From the NCBI RefSeq assembly GCF_011046245.1, contig NZ_CP049244.1, forward strand, positions 310,001 to 374,000: DNA of 64,000 nt, given 5' to 3'. The translations under genes were made by a program, and so were the position numbers. The notes under the pieces are model-generated. The model did no database searches, was not told the origin of the DNA, and was given only the letters and a program-made list of their open reading frames with translations. Numbering within the stretch: position 1 is the first letter of the stretch; each line of letters opens with the position of its first letter. This document shows positions 36,476 to 45,995 of the stretch, in pieces. The stretch is from Allorhizobium pseudoryzae (GTDB lineage: Bacteria; Pseudomonadota; Alphaproteobacteria; Rhizobiales; Rhizobiaceae).

Positions 36476-37194
36476 CTAATCAGCGCACGTGCCGAGGATC
36501 GGCGACATCAGCTTGATGTGGGCATCAACCCGTTCCAACACTCTATCGGGTAGAACAGCTCGTTCAGGCAGAGACCACCAAGACTGATTGACGCGCTCGA
36601 CCGTCTCCGTAACAGCCTTCAGCACAGCAGCTTCCGGCAGCCGCGCACGATGAGCGAAGACTTTCCATCGCTGGGCGTTCATTGCCTTGAACGGCCTTTC
36701 ACCGGCCAGCGACAGTGCCATGGCGTCCGACGGAATGTAAGGGACAGTCGAGAGCACATCATAGACTGGGGCGAGTGCCGGCTTGTCGCCCTTCCCATGA
36801 TAAATCAGCGACCAATTCTTAAGGTGCATGTCGCCATTTCCTGTCAGGACAGCCAAAGCCAGTCGTCGGACGAACTCGAGGGCTGCCGCTGAAGAAACGG
36901 CGACCCCAATAGCCACAGCGATGTCATGATAGGCGGCCCCCTCATATTTTCGAGACGGATAGACGCCGAATACCTGAGCGAAATCTTCGATATGGACGCG
37001 CTCACCACCGGCAAAGCGATCGAAACGTTTGACGAGGAGGACTTTGCCGTCGGACAATGTCTTAAACTCCTCCGGGATACCCTCGAACTGCGATTGTTCC
37101 ACGAGCTCGCGTTCCGGCACGTCCATACCAATCGCTTCGGCCAATGCGAGATTTGCAAATTCGTTTTCCGAGACACCGGGAAATGATGTCGATG
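36476..37194 (-). pseudogene. HipA-type kinase, N-terminal part lost
   Basis: The preserved part corresponds to the kinase core and C-terminus of HipA: FPGVSENEFANLALAEAIG, VLLVKRFDR, the catalytic loop NGDMHLKNWSLIY, the metal Asp in APVYDVLS and the C-terminal helical region. The frame is open up to base 37194, where IS5 copy A begins; the N-terminal roughly 150 residues are missing and do not appear on the other side of the IS. There is no hipB-like antitoxin gene nearby. Probably inactive. Confidence 0.82.
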
Positions 37195-37757
37195 GGCTTT
37201 GGTGCGTGGGTCGTTGAAAGAACGGAACTCCGTCTTTGATGCTGCTTCTATGGGTTAGCTTTTGTGCAGCGGACGGATTTCGGGCGTGCGCAGGCCAGCA
37301 TGCGATTGAGGACAGCGCAGCCGATGGCGACTTCCGTCTGCTGGGTCGCGAATGAGCGCGCCCGCAGCCGCCGTCCGATGATTGATTTGTAACGGCCGAT
37401 CGCCGTCTCGACCAAAGATCTTTTCCCGTAGCCGGTCGCGGCCTGCCACTTCATCCGGCCGTCGGCGTTGATCGCGGCTATATGACGGGCTCGTTGACTG
37501 GAGGGATCAGCGTCAGGTTGCTTCACAGCATTGGCGCGTGGCGGAATGATCACCGCCGCGTCAGGACTGTGATTGGTAAGGGCGCCATAGGTCGGATCGC
37601 CATCATAGGCGCCATCCGCGGTGAACTGGCCAATCGGCGTGTCGATCATCTGATCGAGCAGCGGCCCAACCTGTGAAGTGTCGCCGGCCTCCTGATCGGT
37701 CATGACGTGTGCGATGATGTCGCCGCTGTCGGCATCCAGCGCTAAAGCGTGTCGCAT

Positions 37758-38387
37758 TTATTCTGCCTCATATCCTGCTGCGCGGAAAAAGTTTCTGCAT
37801 TCAGTGACGGAGAAGAGGCTGATGATGTCGCCGAGGGCTTGGGCAATCGCATCGAAGCTTCTGGCGGCTCGCTTTCGTAAGAGCGCCTTGAGCTTTGAGA
37901 ACGCCATTTCGATGGGGTTCAGGTCCGGTGAATAGGGCGGCAGGAAGAGCAGCCAGGCGCCCTTCGCCTTGACCAGCTGCTCGGCTTTCTCGCTTTTGTG
38001 GAAGCCGACATTGTCGAGGATGACAACATCGCCGGGCGACAGTGTCGGCGCAAGCTGTGTTTCGATCCATGTTTCGAAGATGCGGCCGTTCATGGGCCCC
38101 TCGACGATCCACGGCGCGGTCAGGCCATGGCAGCGCAGTCCGGCGATGAATGTCTGCGTCTTCCAGTGGCCGAAGGGAGCGTAAGCCGCAAAGCGGCTGC
38201 CTTTGGCACACCATCCGGTGCGCTTTGTCAGACGGGTATTCGTGGACGTCTCATCGATAAAGATGAGACGGGACAACGCCTTGTTGAAGAACCGCTTTCG
38301 GCGGTTGATCCAAAGGTCACGCGCCTTGGCGATCTCCGGTCTGCGCTGCTCGCTTGCCTTGAGGCTTTTTTTTATTGCTGAGCCCAA
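37758..38387 (-). CDS. IS630 transposase OrfB (DDE domain)
   Basis: Catalytic part with all three acidic residues: LIFIDETSTN, VVILDNVGFHKS and PYSPDLNPIEMAFSKLK. No good start of its own; it is expected to be made as a fusion with OrfA by slippage on the run of eight A. The coordinates give the open frame. It ends 13 bases from the IS end. Confidence 0.85.
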   Translation of the reverse strand: MGSAIKKSLKASEQRRPEIAKARDLWINRRKRFFNKALSRLIFIDETSTNTRLTKRTGWCAKGSRFAAYAPFGHWKTQTFIAGLRCHGLTAPWIVEGPMNGRIFETWIETQLAPTLSPGDVVILDNVGFHKSEKAEQLVKAKGAWLLFLPPYSPDLNPIEMAFSKLKALLRKRAARSFDAIAQALGDIISLFSVTECRNFFRAAGYEAE

Positions 38388-38709
38388 GCTGGTGTAGAAA
38401 CCGCCCGACGGTGGCGCGGTGGACGTCGATGCCGCGCTCGGCCAGTTCGAGACACAGTTCGTCCAGGGTCACTTCGCCATGCAGAGCAACGCGTTCTCTG
38501 ATCCATTCCCCATGAGGCGAAAGTTTACTGCCAGGCGGATGGCCCTGTCTGGCGGGGCGAAGAGAACCAGAGGAACGATGCAGGATCATCATGTTGTTGA
38601 CGAACCGGGGCGAAACCCGGAAATGCCGGGCGGCTTCCCGATTGCTATTGCCTTCGTTCACAAACGCAACGACACGCTCACGCAACTCTATCGGATGCGG
38701 CTTACCCAT
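38317..38709 (-). CDS. IS630 transposase OrfA (DNA-binding part)
   Basis: Helix-turn-helix part (ELRERVVAFVNEGNSNREAARHF) of 130 residues. The ATG at 38709 has GGAG seven bases upstream. The frame crosses a run of eight A (near LGLSNKKKP, about 38370); losing one A in the transcript, or a +1 ribosomal shift, would join it to OrfB, and this is how the active transposase is probably made. Confidence 0.85.
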   Translation of the reverse strand: MGKPHPIELRERVVAFVNEGNSNREAARHFRVSPRFVNNMMILHRSSGSLRPARQGHPPGSKLSPHGEWIRERVALHGEVTLDELCLELAERGIDVHRATVGRFLHQLGLSNKKKPQGKRAAQTGDRQGA

Positions 38710-39360
38710 GGCGCTTCTCCTTCCATGGGCAAATGAATCATAAATCCAAACAAACCGGAATACCGAATCTGGTTTGGCGCGACACGCTTTAGGTGCAGTT
38801 TTCGCCAACCTCTGCGGGATTTGACACTATGCTTTTCCTCCAGCCACTGCCCCGCGCCGTAGACTTGCAAGCCGGTGCTATCGATCAGGACGTGGATGGG
38901 CCCCTTCTGAGGGATGCGATCATTGTGCCGCTTGTCCGGCACTCTCAGCCTACTGGCTCGACGGCTCAGGGTCGTATGGTCGGGAACGGGGAGATCCAGG
39001 CCCATCAGCTTCAGTACCGAAGTCAGCAAACCTTCCGTCTGGCGCAGCCGCAGCCCAAACACCAAACCAAGCGTCAGTGCCGTCTCGATCGCCAGATCGG
39101 AGTAGCGGGGCTGGCCACCGCGTGTTGTCCGCTTTGGTGCCTGCCAGCACGATAGTGCCTCCGGCGTCAGCCAAAGGGTTAGGCTGCCACGCCGACGCAG
39201 GCCTGCCTCGTATTCCCGCCAGTTCGTCACCTTAAACTTCATCTTGCCGATACGATGCCGGCGGCTGGCGTTGTGTTTGAAAGGCATGATCAGTCAGCTG
39301 GGTTGTTTCCACCCAATCCGACTACATCACCGCCCTTAAACGATCCGTGCACCAACGCCC

Positions 39361-39427
39361 CCGAGCATGAGAGATATGTGCGGATAGCGTCTTTCGCTCG
39401 CCTTTCGTTCATTAAGTTTACGATGCC
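39361..39427 (+). repeat. Tail end of an IS6-family element (left border of the cargo)
   Basis: These 67 bases match 51811-51877 in inverse orientation with only two differences. In the other copy the sequence is the last codons and 3' flank of an IS6 transposase, so this is the tail of the same IS; the rest was replaced by IS5 copy A. The outer end GGCATCGTAAACTTA (reverse strand) is the presumed terminal repeat. Confidence 0.75.
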
Positions 39428-39512
39428 AGCGGAGGGGCGGTCAAGATGATCCGCTCTTCGACACGCCCGCCATGAGCGCGGGTGACCTCCAGTACCGCCG
39501 ACGACCTCATCC

Positions 39513-40469
39513 CTAACCAGACTGCGGCGTTTTCGCTTTACCAGATTCGGACATTTCCGTTGCCGCAAGTGATATGGCGGCATCCAGATGTGGAGGCAAG
39601 TTCAGGCTCTCCAGCAACCATTTGACAAAGAGGCGCACCGGCTTGCGGATCGGGCGGTTGCGTGGAATGACCAGCTTGTGGCCGCTGTCGTAAAGTCGTC
39701 CCCCTGCCTGCGACAGCGGTGCAACCAAGCGGCCGCTTGACAGGTCCTCTTGGGCCAGTCTCATTGATTCAAGGGCGATGCCGAGTTCGTTGCGGGCTGC
39801 GGAAAGGGCCATGAAGCTGCGATCGAAGCGCAATGCCCGGTTCAAAGACTTGTTGATGCCGTTGACCTTGAGCCAATCGTCCCACCGCACCTGTTTCTGG
39901 TCACTCTGGATCAACGGAAAAAGCGCAATATCATCGATGCATCCGATTTGGTTCGCTATCGCGGGAGCGCACAGGGGTGCGACTTCTTCTTCTCCCAGCA
40001 GGAGGGAGGTCACACCTTCGGCCCGCACAGGACCGTAAACTATATCCAGATCGAAATCGTCGGTGGCGAAGCGGGCATATTGCGTGTCTGCCGACAGGCG
40101 AAGCTCGATCCCCTCGTGGCGCGTGGTGAATTGCTTCAGGCGCGGCGCAAGCCAAAGCGCTGCGAAGCTGGGTGCGGAATGGATGCGCAGCAGCGCCGAC
40201 CCACGCTGACCGACATCCTCGATGCCCCGTCTGATTTCATCGAAGGCAACGGAAAGCCGTGACAGAAGCGCAAGCCCTTCGAGGGTCGGACGCACACCTC
40301 TGCCGGCGCGTTCGAAAAGCTGGACGCCCAGTGCCGCTTCAAGCTGACGCACGGAATGGCTGATGGCGCTGGGCGACAGGCGCAGTTCGTCGGCGGCCCC
40401 TTTGAAGTTGCCGTATCGCGCTGCAGCTTCGAAACTGCGCAGCATGGAGAGTGTCGCGCCACCGATCAT
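39513..40469 (-). CDS. LysR-type regulator of the transketolase cluster
   Basis: A 318-residue regulator with the winged helix at residues 5-65 (LSMLRSFEAAARYGNFKGAADELRLSPSAISHSVRQLEAALGVQLF) and a GcvA-like effector domain (SAPSFAALWLAPRLKQF). Divergent from the transketolase gene, with a perfect 14-base palindrome between them, so it is the likely direct regulator of that operon. Confidence 0.9.
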   Translation of the reverse strand: MIGGATLSMLRSFEAAARYGNFKGAADELRLSPSAISHSVRQLEAALGVQLFERAGRGVRPTLEGLALLSRLSVAFDEIRRGIEDVGQRGSALLRIHSAPSFAALWLAPRLKQFTTRHEGIELRLSADTQYARFATDDFDLDIVYGPVRAEGVTSLLLGEEEVAPLCAPAIANQIGCIDDIALFPLIQSDQKQVRWDDWLKVNGINKSLNRALRFDRSFMALSAARNELGIALESMRLAQEDLSSGRLVAPLSQAGGRLYDSGHKLVIPRNRPIRKPVRLFVKWLLESLNLPPHLDAAISLAATEMSESGKAKTPQSG

Positions 40470-40490
40470 AGGTCTTGATTAACGTGAATC

Positions 40491-40504
40491 TGATTCATGA
40501 ATCA
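40491..40504. promoter_or_regulatory. Perfect palindrome TGATTCATGAATCA
   Basis: Lies 21 bases before the LysR start and about 95 before the transketolase ATG. It fits the LysR pattern T-N11-A within a dyad and is the obvious operator candidate of the divergent pair. Confidence 0.5.
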
Positions 40505-40599
40505 ATGAGGAATTGTCGTTTGCATCTCAGGTATCGGATGAGTACGCCTTGACGCCGATAGTCGCGCAGTGCCTGCACGGGTACGCAATGGGAGGAAAC

Positions 40600-42573
40600 A
40601 TGGTCGACATACAGCGCATGGCGCATGCAATCCGGTTTCTCGCCCTCGATTCCATCCTGAATGCCGGCGAAGGGCATCAGGGCGTACCACTTGGCATGGC
40701 CGAAATCGCGGCAACCCTTTACGCCAGGCATCTGAAGATTGACCCGTCCGAACCGCTCTGGCCGGACCGCGATCGCGTCGTGTTGTCGAACGGCCATGGC
40801 TCGATGTTGCTTTATGCGCTGCTCCATCTGGCCGGCTACGACCATGTCTCGGTTGATGCGCTCAAGAGTTTCCGCAAGCTTGGATCTCTGTGCGCCGGTC
40901 ATCCCGAGATCGAACAGCACGCCGGCATAGAGATCACAACCGGGCTGCTTGGCCAGGGCATTGCCTGCGCGGTCGGCATGGCGGTAGCCGAGGCGCGGCT
41001 GGCGGCGCGTTTCGGCGCGCCTTTGGTCGAACATCGAACCTGGGCCTTTGTCGGTGATGGCTGCCTTCAGGAGGGGATCGGACAGGAGGCTGTTTCTCTG
41101 GCCGGCCATCTACAGCTCGGCAAGCTCACGTTCCTGTGGGACGATAATCATATCACCGACGATGGTGACACGGACCTGTCGACCAGCGAGGACATTCCGG
41201 CACGATTTCGCGCTGCCGGATGGCACGTCCATGCGGTTGATGGTCACGATATAGAGGCCATTTCGATGGCGCTTGATGCGGCAAAGGCTGATCCGCGACC
41301 GTCGCTCATTGCCTGCCGGACGACGATCGCGCGCGGCATTCCCCGCCTTCAGGGCCAGCGCGGCGGCCATAGCGCGCCTTTGAAGGTGGAGGATTCTGAG
41401 CAGGCGCGTGCTCTTCTCGACTGGCCTCACGCGCCTTTCGACATACCGGCGGAGATCCTTCGCGATTGGCGCAGCGCGCTTGCCAAGGGCAGCGCCGCGC
41501 ACGAGGCCTGGCGCTTGAGGCTGGAAGTCTATCCGGACAAGGCCGAATTCCAGCGTTGGATATCGGGCGGCCTTCCCATGGACTGGTCCTCGCAGATCGC
41601 GGCACTGCATGCGGCGGCCGGGCGCCAGATCGAGCCAAGGGCAACGATACTGTCGTCCGGCGATCTCTGCGACGGGCTGGTGTCCGTGCTGCCGGAGACC
41701 TTGGTTCTTTGCGCCGATCTCGAAGCGCCGACCAACCACAAGCGCAGCCGTGGCGCCTTCGATGTGCGCGACCGCAGCGGCAGCTATGTCCACTGCGGCG
41801 TCCGGGAACATTTGATGGGGGCAATGGCGGATGGCATTGCCGCCCATGGTGGTCTGCGCCCCGTCAATGTCACCTATCTTGCCTTCGCCGATTATGAACG
41901 GCCCGCCATGCGCATGGCCGCGCTGATGGGTCTGCCGGCACTGTTCGTTTTCAGCCACGATTCCATTGGCGTCGGCAGCAACGGGCCGACCCACCAGCCC
42001 GTCGAGGTTCTGGCGAGTTTCCGCGCCATGCCGAACATGCTAGTCTTCCGACCCGCCGATGCGATCGAGACCGCCGAGGCCTGGCAGGTTGCCATCGAAC
42101 ATCGCAGCGGTCCGAGCCTTCTGGCCCTGTCGCGCCAGGCGGCTGTGCCTGTGCGGATGGAGACGGACGAAAACCGCACCAAACGCGGCGCCTATGTGTT
42201 GCGCGAGCCCGCAGGCGGCCGCGATGTGACGTTGATTGCGACCGGAACCGAGGTGAGCCTTGCCGTCGCCGCGCAAGCAGAGCTTGCTCACCTGGGGATC
42301 GCTGCCGCCGTGGTGTCCATGCCCTCGTGGGAATTGTTCGAAATGCAGGGTATGGATTATAGATCCGCCGTGCTTGGTGAGGCGCCGCGCATCGGCATCG
42401 AGGCGGCGCTGTCCTTCGGCTGGGAGCGCTGGCTGCGGCCCGAGGATCGCTTCATAGGCATGAGCGGATTTGGTGCTTCCGCGCGCGCGGAGGTTCTTTA
42501 CGAGCATTTCGGCATTACCAGCCGGCGCATCGTGGACATGGCGAAACAGATGGTGGCAGGAGTGGCTGCGTGA
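40600..42573 (+). CDS. Transketolase, full length
   Basis: A 657-residue thiamine-diphosphate enzyme moving two-carbon ketol units between sugars. Visible: GEGHQGVPLGMAEIA, LSNGHGSMLLYALLHLAGYD, the ThDP/metal motif GDGCLQEGIGQEAVSLAG...WDDNHIT, the HSAPL loop, the pyrimidine-domain Glu region (VHCGVREHLMGAMADGIA) and SHDSIGVGSNGPTHQPVE. The ATG at 40600 follows GGGAGGAAAC; the longer frame upstream crosses the promoter. Overlaps the next gene (GTGA). Because of the cluster it probably serves a dedicated route rather than general pentose metabolism; HSAPL replaces the common HGAPL. Confidence 0.9.
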   Translation: MVDIQRMAHAIRFLALDSILNAGEGHQGVPLGMAEIAATLYARHLKIDPSEPLWPDRDRVVLSNGHGSMLLYALLHLAGYDHVSVDALKSFRKLGSLCAGHPEIEQHAGIEITTGLLGQGIACAVGMAVAEARLAARFGAPLVEHRTWAFVGDGCLQEGIGQEAVSLAGHLQLGKLTFLWDDNHITDDGDTDLSTSEDIPARFRAAGWHVHAVDGHDIEAISMALDAAKADPRPSLIACRTTIARGIPRLQGQRGGHSAPLKVEDSEQARALLDWPHAPFDIPAEILRDWRSALAKGSAAHEAWRLRLEVYPDKAEFQRWISGGLPMDWSSQIAALHAAAGRQIEPRATILSSGDLCDGLVSVLPETLVLCADLEAPTNHKRSRGAFDVRDRSGSYVHCGVREHLMGAMADGIAAHGGLRPVNVTYLAFADYERPAMRMAALMGLPALFVFSHDSIGVGSNGPTHQPVEVLASFRAMPNMLVFRPADAIETAEAWQVAIEHRSGPSLLALSRQAAVPVRMETDENRTKRGAYVLREPAGGRDVTLIATGTEVSLAVAAQAELAHLGIAAAVVSMPSWELFEMQGMDYRSAVLGEAPRIGIEAALSFGWERWLRPEDRFIGMSGFGASARAEVLYEHFGITSRRIVDMAKQMVAGVAA

Positions 42574-43526
42574 GCCGTATCGTTTTTCTTGACCGGGACA
42601 CGATCAGTCCCGATATCGACGTGCCGCGTCCCGGCTTCGATCACGAGTGGATCGTCTTCGCAAAGACTGCGCCCACGCAGACCGCCGAGCGCATTCGCGA
42701 TGCGGAGATTGTCATCACAAACAAGGTACGCATCGACGCCGATGTTCTCGATGCGGCACCCGCTTTGCGGCTCGTGGCGGTCGCTGCCACCGGCTACGAT
42801 TGCGTGGACATCGCGGCCTGCGCGGCGCGCGGGGTCACCGTCTGCAACATACGCGGATATTCGGTCAACACGGTGCCGGAACATGTCTTCGCGCTACTTC
42901 TGGCGCTACGCCGCAGCCTGGTGCCGTATGTGTCGGAGGTGCGCGACGGCGCATGGCAGCGGGCCGGACAGTTCTGCTACTTTTCCAATCCGATCCGCGA
43001 TCTCGCCGGATCGACCATGGGCATTGTCGGCAAAGGGGGCATCGGCGGAAAGGTTGCCGCGCTGGCTTCGGCCTTCGGCATGGAGGTGATCTATGCGGCT
43101 AGGCCCGGCGAGACTGCCGCGCCCGGTCGGATCGCCTTCGACGAGTTCTGCGCCCGTACCGATGTGATCTCGCTGCATTGCCCGTTGACGGAGAGCACAA
43201 GGTCGCTCCTCGATGCCAAGGCCTTTTCGGCCATGCGCAAGCAGCCCATCATCATCAACACGGCGCGCGGAGCGCTGATCGACCTCCCCGCCCTGCGCGA
43301 AGCCCTGGAGGCACGGAAAATCTCCGGCGCAGGCCTTGATGTCGCCGATCGCGAGCCGCCGCCGGCCGACGATATCCTGATGCAGCTTGCCGGCGATCCG
43401 CGCGTTCTGGTCACGCCGCATATTGCCTGGGCCTCGAGAGAGGCGCAGAAGACGCTTGCGCGCCAGCTTTGCGACGTGATCGAGTCGTTCCAGCGCGGTG
43501 CACCGATCAACTCGCTGACACCATAA
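42570..43526 (+). CDS. D-2-hydroxyacid dehydrogenase, glycerate dehydrogenase/hydroxypyruvate reductase type
   Basis: A 318-residue NAD(P)-dependent enzyme. The nucleotide-binding loop is GIVGKGGIGGKVA; the catalytic Arg lies in INTARGALID, Glu in VADREPPP and His in VTPHIAWAS. These match the HprA/glycerate dehydrogenase branch. Expected reaction is hydroxypyruvate to D-glycerate (reversible). GTG start overlaps the transketolase stop. Directly followed by glycerate kinase, which supports the glycerate assignment. Confidence 0.87.
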   Translation: MSRIVFLDRDTISPDIDVPRPGFDHEWIVFAKTAPTQTAERIRDAEIVITNKVRIDADVLDAAPALRLVAVAATGYDCVDIAACAARGVTVCNIRGYSVNTVPEHVFALLLALRRSLVPYVSEVRDGAWQRAGQFCYFSNPIRDLAGSTMGIVGKGGIGGKVAALASAFGMEVIYAARPGETAAPGRIAFDEFCARTDVISLHCPLTESTRSLLDAKAFSAMRKQPIIINTARGALIDLPALREALEARKISGAGLDVADREPPPADDILMQLAGDPRVLVTPHIAWASREAQKTLARQLCDVIESFQRGAPINSLTP

Positions 43527-43541
43527 AGAACGACGCGATCG

Positions 43542-44813
43542 ATGACAGACACCAAGGCCCTTCTGCGCAGCATGTTCGAGACGGCAATCAACGCGGCGCG
43601 GCCTGGCATTGTTCTGCCGCCGGCGCTGCCGCCGCGTCCCCCGACTGGTCGGGTCGTCGTCATTGCCGTTGGCAAGGCGGCGGCAGCCATGGCGGCGGCG
43701 GTCGAAATGGTCTGGGGGCCGTGCGAAGGATTGGCATTGACGCGCTATGGCCACGGCGTGCCGACGCAATCGATCGAGGTGGTGGAGGCGGCTCATCCTG
43801 TTCCGGACAAGGCGGGGCAGGACGCGGCGCGGCGCATTCTGGCGCTGGCCGAAAGTCTTGGTGCGGGCGACACGCTCCTGTTTCTGATCTCGGGTGGGGC
43901 CTCCGCGCTTTTGTCCGCTCCGCTTTCCACAATCACTCTGGACGAAAAGGCGGCGCTGACGCACGCCCTGTTGGCGAGCGGGGCGACGATCACCGAAATG
44001 AACAGCGTGCGCCGACATCTCTCGTCAGTGAAAGGCGGACGCCTTGCCGCCGCAGCCCATCCGGCCCGCTGTCTCTCCTTTGCCATATCCGATGTGCCGG
44101 GCGATCGACCGGAGGTGATAGGCTCAGGCCCGAGCGTGCCCGATCCTACGACGCAGGCCGACGCGCGCGCCGTGCTCGCCAAATATGACATCCCGGCACC
44201 GCCATCGATCACGTCCGTTCTGGCAGATCCTTTTTTCGAAACACCCAAGCATGACGACCCGCGTCTGGCCCATGGTCAATTCAAGCTCATTGCCACACCG
44301 CAAATGATGCTCGCCGCGGCCCAGGCGGCTGCGCCCCTGCCCTGTCATTTGCTCGGCGATGCTATTGAGGGCGAGGCGCGCGAGGTCGGCCGCGCCTTTG
44401 GGGGACTGGCGCGTGCCGTTAAGGAAGGCAAGTCCGCCTTCATGGCGCCCTGCATTCTTCTTTCCGGCGGTGAAACAACCGTCACGCTGCCGCCAAAGGC
44501 CGACGGAAAAACCGTGGGCAGAGGTGGCCGCAATGTCGAATTCCTGATGGGCCTTGCCGGCGAAATTGCCGGCGTCGAGGGCATCTTCGCGCTCGCCGGC
44601 GACACCGACGGGATCGATGGTGCCGCAGACGTCGCCGGCGCCTATGCGGATTGGACGACGCTCGAGCGCGCACGCACAACGGGCTACCCGCTTGGCGCGG
44701 CCATGGCGGCGTATGATGGGCACGGCCTCTTCGAGCGCCTGGACGACCGGATCGTCACCGGGCCAACCCATACCAATGTCAACGACTTTCGCGCCATCCT
44801 GATCCAGTCCTGA
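43542..44813 (+). CDS. Glycerate 2-kinase (MOFRL/TtuD family)
   Basis: A 423-residue enzyme that phosphorylates D-glycerate to 2-phosphoglycerate. The family motifs are VVVIAVGKAAAAMA, LFLISGGASALLSAP, MNSVRRHLSSVKGGRLA, SDVPGDRPEVIGSGP and the MOFRL C-terminus GGRNVEFLMGLA...ALAGDTDGIDGAADVAGA and THTNVNDFR. Fifteen bases behind the dehydrogenase gene. Older annotations call this family hydroxypyruvate reductase TtuD. Confidence 0.9.
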   Translation: MTDTKALLRSMFETAINAARPGIVLPPALPPRPPTGRVVVIAVGKAAAAMAAAVEMVWGPCEGLALTRYGHGVPTQSIEVVEAAHPVPDKAGQDAARRILALAESLGAGDTLLFLISGGASALLSAPLSTITLDEKAALTHALLASGATITEMNSVRRHLSSVKGGRLAAAAHPARCLSFAISDVPGDRPEVIGSGPSVPDPTTQADARAVLAKYDIPAPPSITSVLADPFFETPKHDDPRLAHGQFKLIATPQMMLAAAQAAAPLPCHLLGDAIEGEAREVGRAFGGLARAVKEGKSAFMAPCILLSGGETTVTLPPKADGKTVGRGGRNVEFLMGLAGEIAGVEGIFALAGDTDGIDGAADVAGAYADWTTLERARTTGYPLGAAMAAYDGHGLFERLDDRIVTGPTHTNVNDFRAILIQS

Positions 44814-44898
44814 AGCGAGCGTTCCGCACGCATTGCGATGGCAGTCGATAAGCCGAAGCCTATTTCCTCTTTTCAACGAAATGCTTTAGCTTCCAGAC

Positions 44899-45885
44899 AT
44901 GCGTGATCTCAATCTCAAGGCAACCGAATATTTCGAAGCGGCCGCCCGACTGGGCAGCGTGACCAGGGCGGCGGAGGAACTGGGCATTTCCCCTTCCGCA
45001 GTGAGCCAGCAAATATCGCTTCTCGAGGCACAACTCGGGGTGAAACTCTTTCGGCGCGAGAAACGCAGGCTGCTGCTGACGCTTGACGGAGACCGACTTT
45101 TTCAGACAACAACACAAGCCTTCGGGGCCATCCGCAATGCGCGCTCGGCAGTCTCCTTCCAGCGAGACCGACGCAATTTCGTCATTCGCGTCAGTCCCAG
45201 TTTCGGGGTGCGGTGGCTTGGGCCGCGCGTCGGCGCCTTCTGCGCGGACAATGAAGAATGGAACATGCGCATCGATGCCACGCCCGACTTTTCGGCTTTT
45301 GAAACGGAAAATGTCGATGTGGACCTCCGCTATGGCCTCGGCACCTGGAGCGGGGTTTCCGTGACGCCTCTGATGCATGATCTGGTCCTGCCGTTGTGCA
45401 GCCCGGCCTATCTGGAGCGGCTGCGACAGATCGATCCGGATCCCGCCCGCCAGCTGGCACAGGCGCGGCTGATCGACAGTGTGAAGACACTTTATCGCTG
45501 GGACCTTTGGCTTGCCTCCAACCAGATCCATATTCCGAACGTGAGTTACCCCTTACGCTTCGACCGATCGTCCATGTCGATCGAAATGGCAAAGCAGGGC
45601 GGAGGCATCGCGCTTGACAGCGTTACGCTCTGCCTCGGAGAACTGGAGCGTGGCGAGCTTGTGCCGTTCTCGACGGCCTTCGAAGTCATCGACTTCCCCG
45701 CCTATTGGTTCGTCTGTCCGTCACGGCATCTGAACAGACGGATTGTCCTGCGCTTTTTCAACTGGATGATGTCGGCCTGCAAGAACCACGACGATTCTGC
45801 CCGTGCGCATCTAGCAGGCCTGGGCTGCCGGTTCCGCATGGGGTTACCCACCGATCTCATCGACGTCAAACCCTGGGGTCTGTGA
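44899..45885 (+). CDS. LysR-type regulator inside the cargo
   Basis: A 328-residue regulator; winged helix at residues 5-65 (KATEYFEAAARLGSVTRAAEELGISPSAVSQQISLLEAQLGVKLF), GcvA-like effector domain with SPSFGVRWLGPRV. It stands between the first transketolase operon and the split-transketolase operon and points toward the latter, 110 bases before it. Confidence 0.9.
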   Translation: MRDLNLKATEYFEAAARLGSVTRAAEELGISPSAVSQQISLLEAQLGVKLFRREKRRLLLTLDGDRLFQTTTQAFGAIRNARSAVSFQRDRRNFVIRVSPSFGVRWLGPRVGAFCADNEEWNMRIDATPDFSAFETENVDVDLRYGLGTWSGVSVTPLMHDLVLPLCSPAYLERLRQIDPDPARQLAQARLIDSVKTLYRWDLWLASNQIHIPNVSYPLRFDRSSMSIEMAKQGGGIALDSVTLCLGELERGELVPFSTAFEVIDFPAYWFVCPSRHLNRRIVLRFFNWMMSACKNHDDSARAHLAGLGCRFRMGLPTDLIDVKPWGL

Positions 45886-45995
45886 CGCGCCGGGAAAGAG
45901 TTGTTAAGCCTGACTTCACATGTCTTTCGGATTTCTTAAAATATTTTCTCTGCTGTAGATGCTATCTCTCAGGCACAAACAGTCGGGAGGAAACG

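Larger units (their letters stand above)
37745..38789 (-). mobile_element. IS630-family insertion sequence, 1045 bp
   Basis: Perfect terminal repeats AAGCGTGTCGC (37745-37755) and GCGACACGCTT (38779-38789) flanked by a TA duplication (37743-37744 and 38790-38791), the hallmark of IS630. Two overlapping reading frames lie on the minus strand. Confidence 0.93.
37248..39287 (-). pseudogene. IS5 transposase split by IS630
   Basis: The N-terminal part (38792-39287, MPFKHNASRRHRIGKMKFKV to RRGWRKLHL) and the C-terminal part (37248-37742, ALDADSGDIIAHVMT to KANP) together correspond to the 330-residue intact transposase of copy B. The break lies within the CTA (Leu) codon of HLALD. Confidence 0.9.
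37195..39359 (-). mobile_element. IS5-family (IS903-like) element, copy A, interrupted by IS630
   Basis: Ends are GGCTTTGGTGC (37195) and its imperfect inverse GCACCAACGCC (39359). Length is 2165 bases; subtracting the inserted IS630 and its TA duplication (1047) gives 1118, exactly the length of copy B at 52416-53533. Left flank is the hipA remnant and right flank the end of an IS6 element; no target duplication is visible. Confidence 0.88.
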
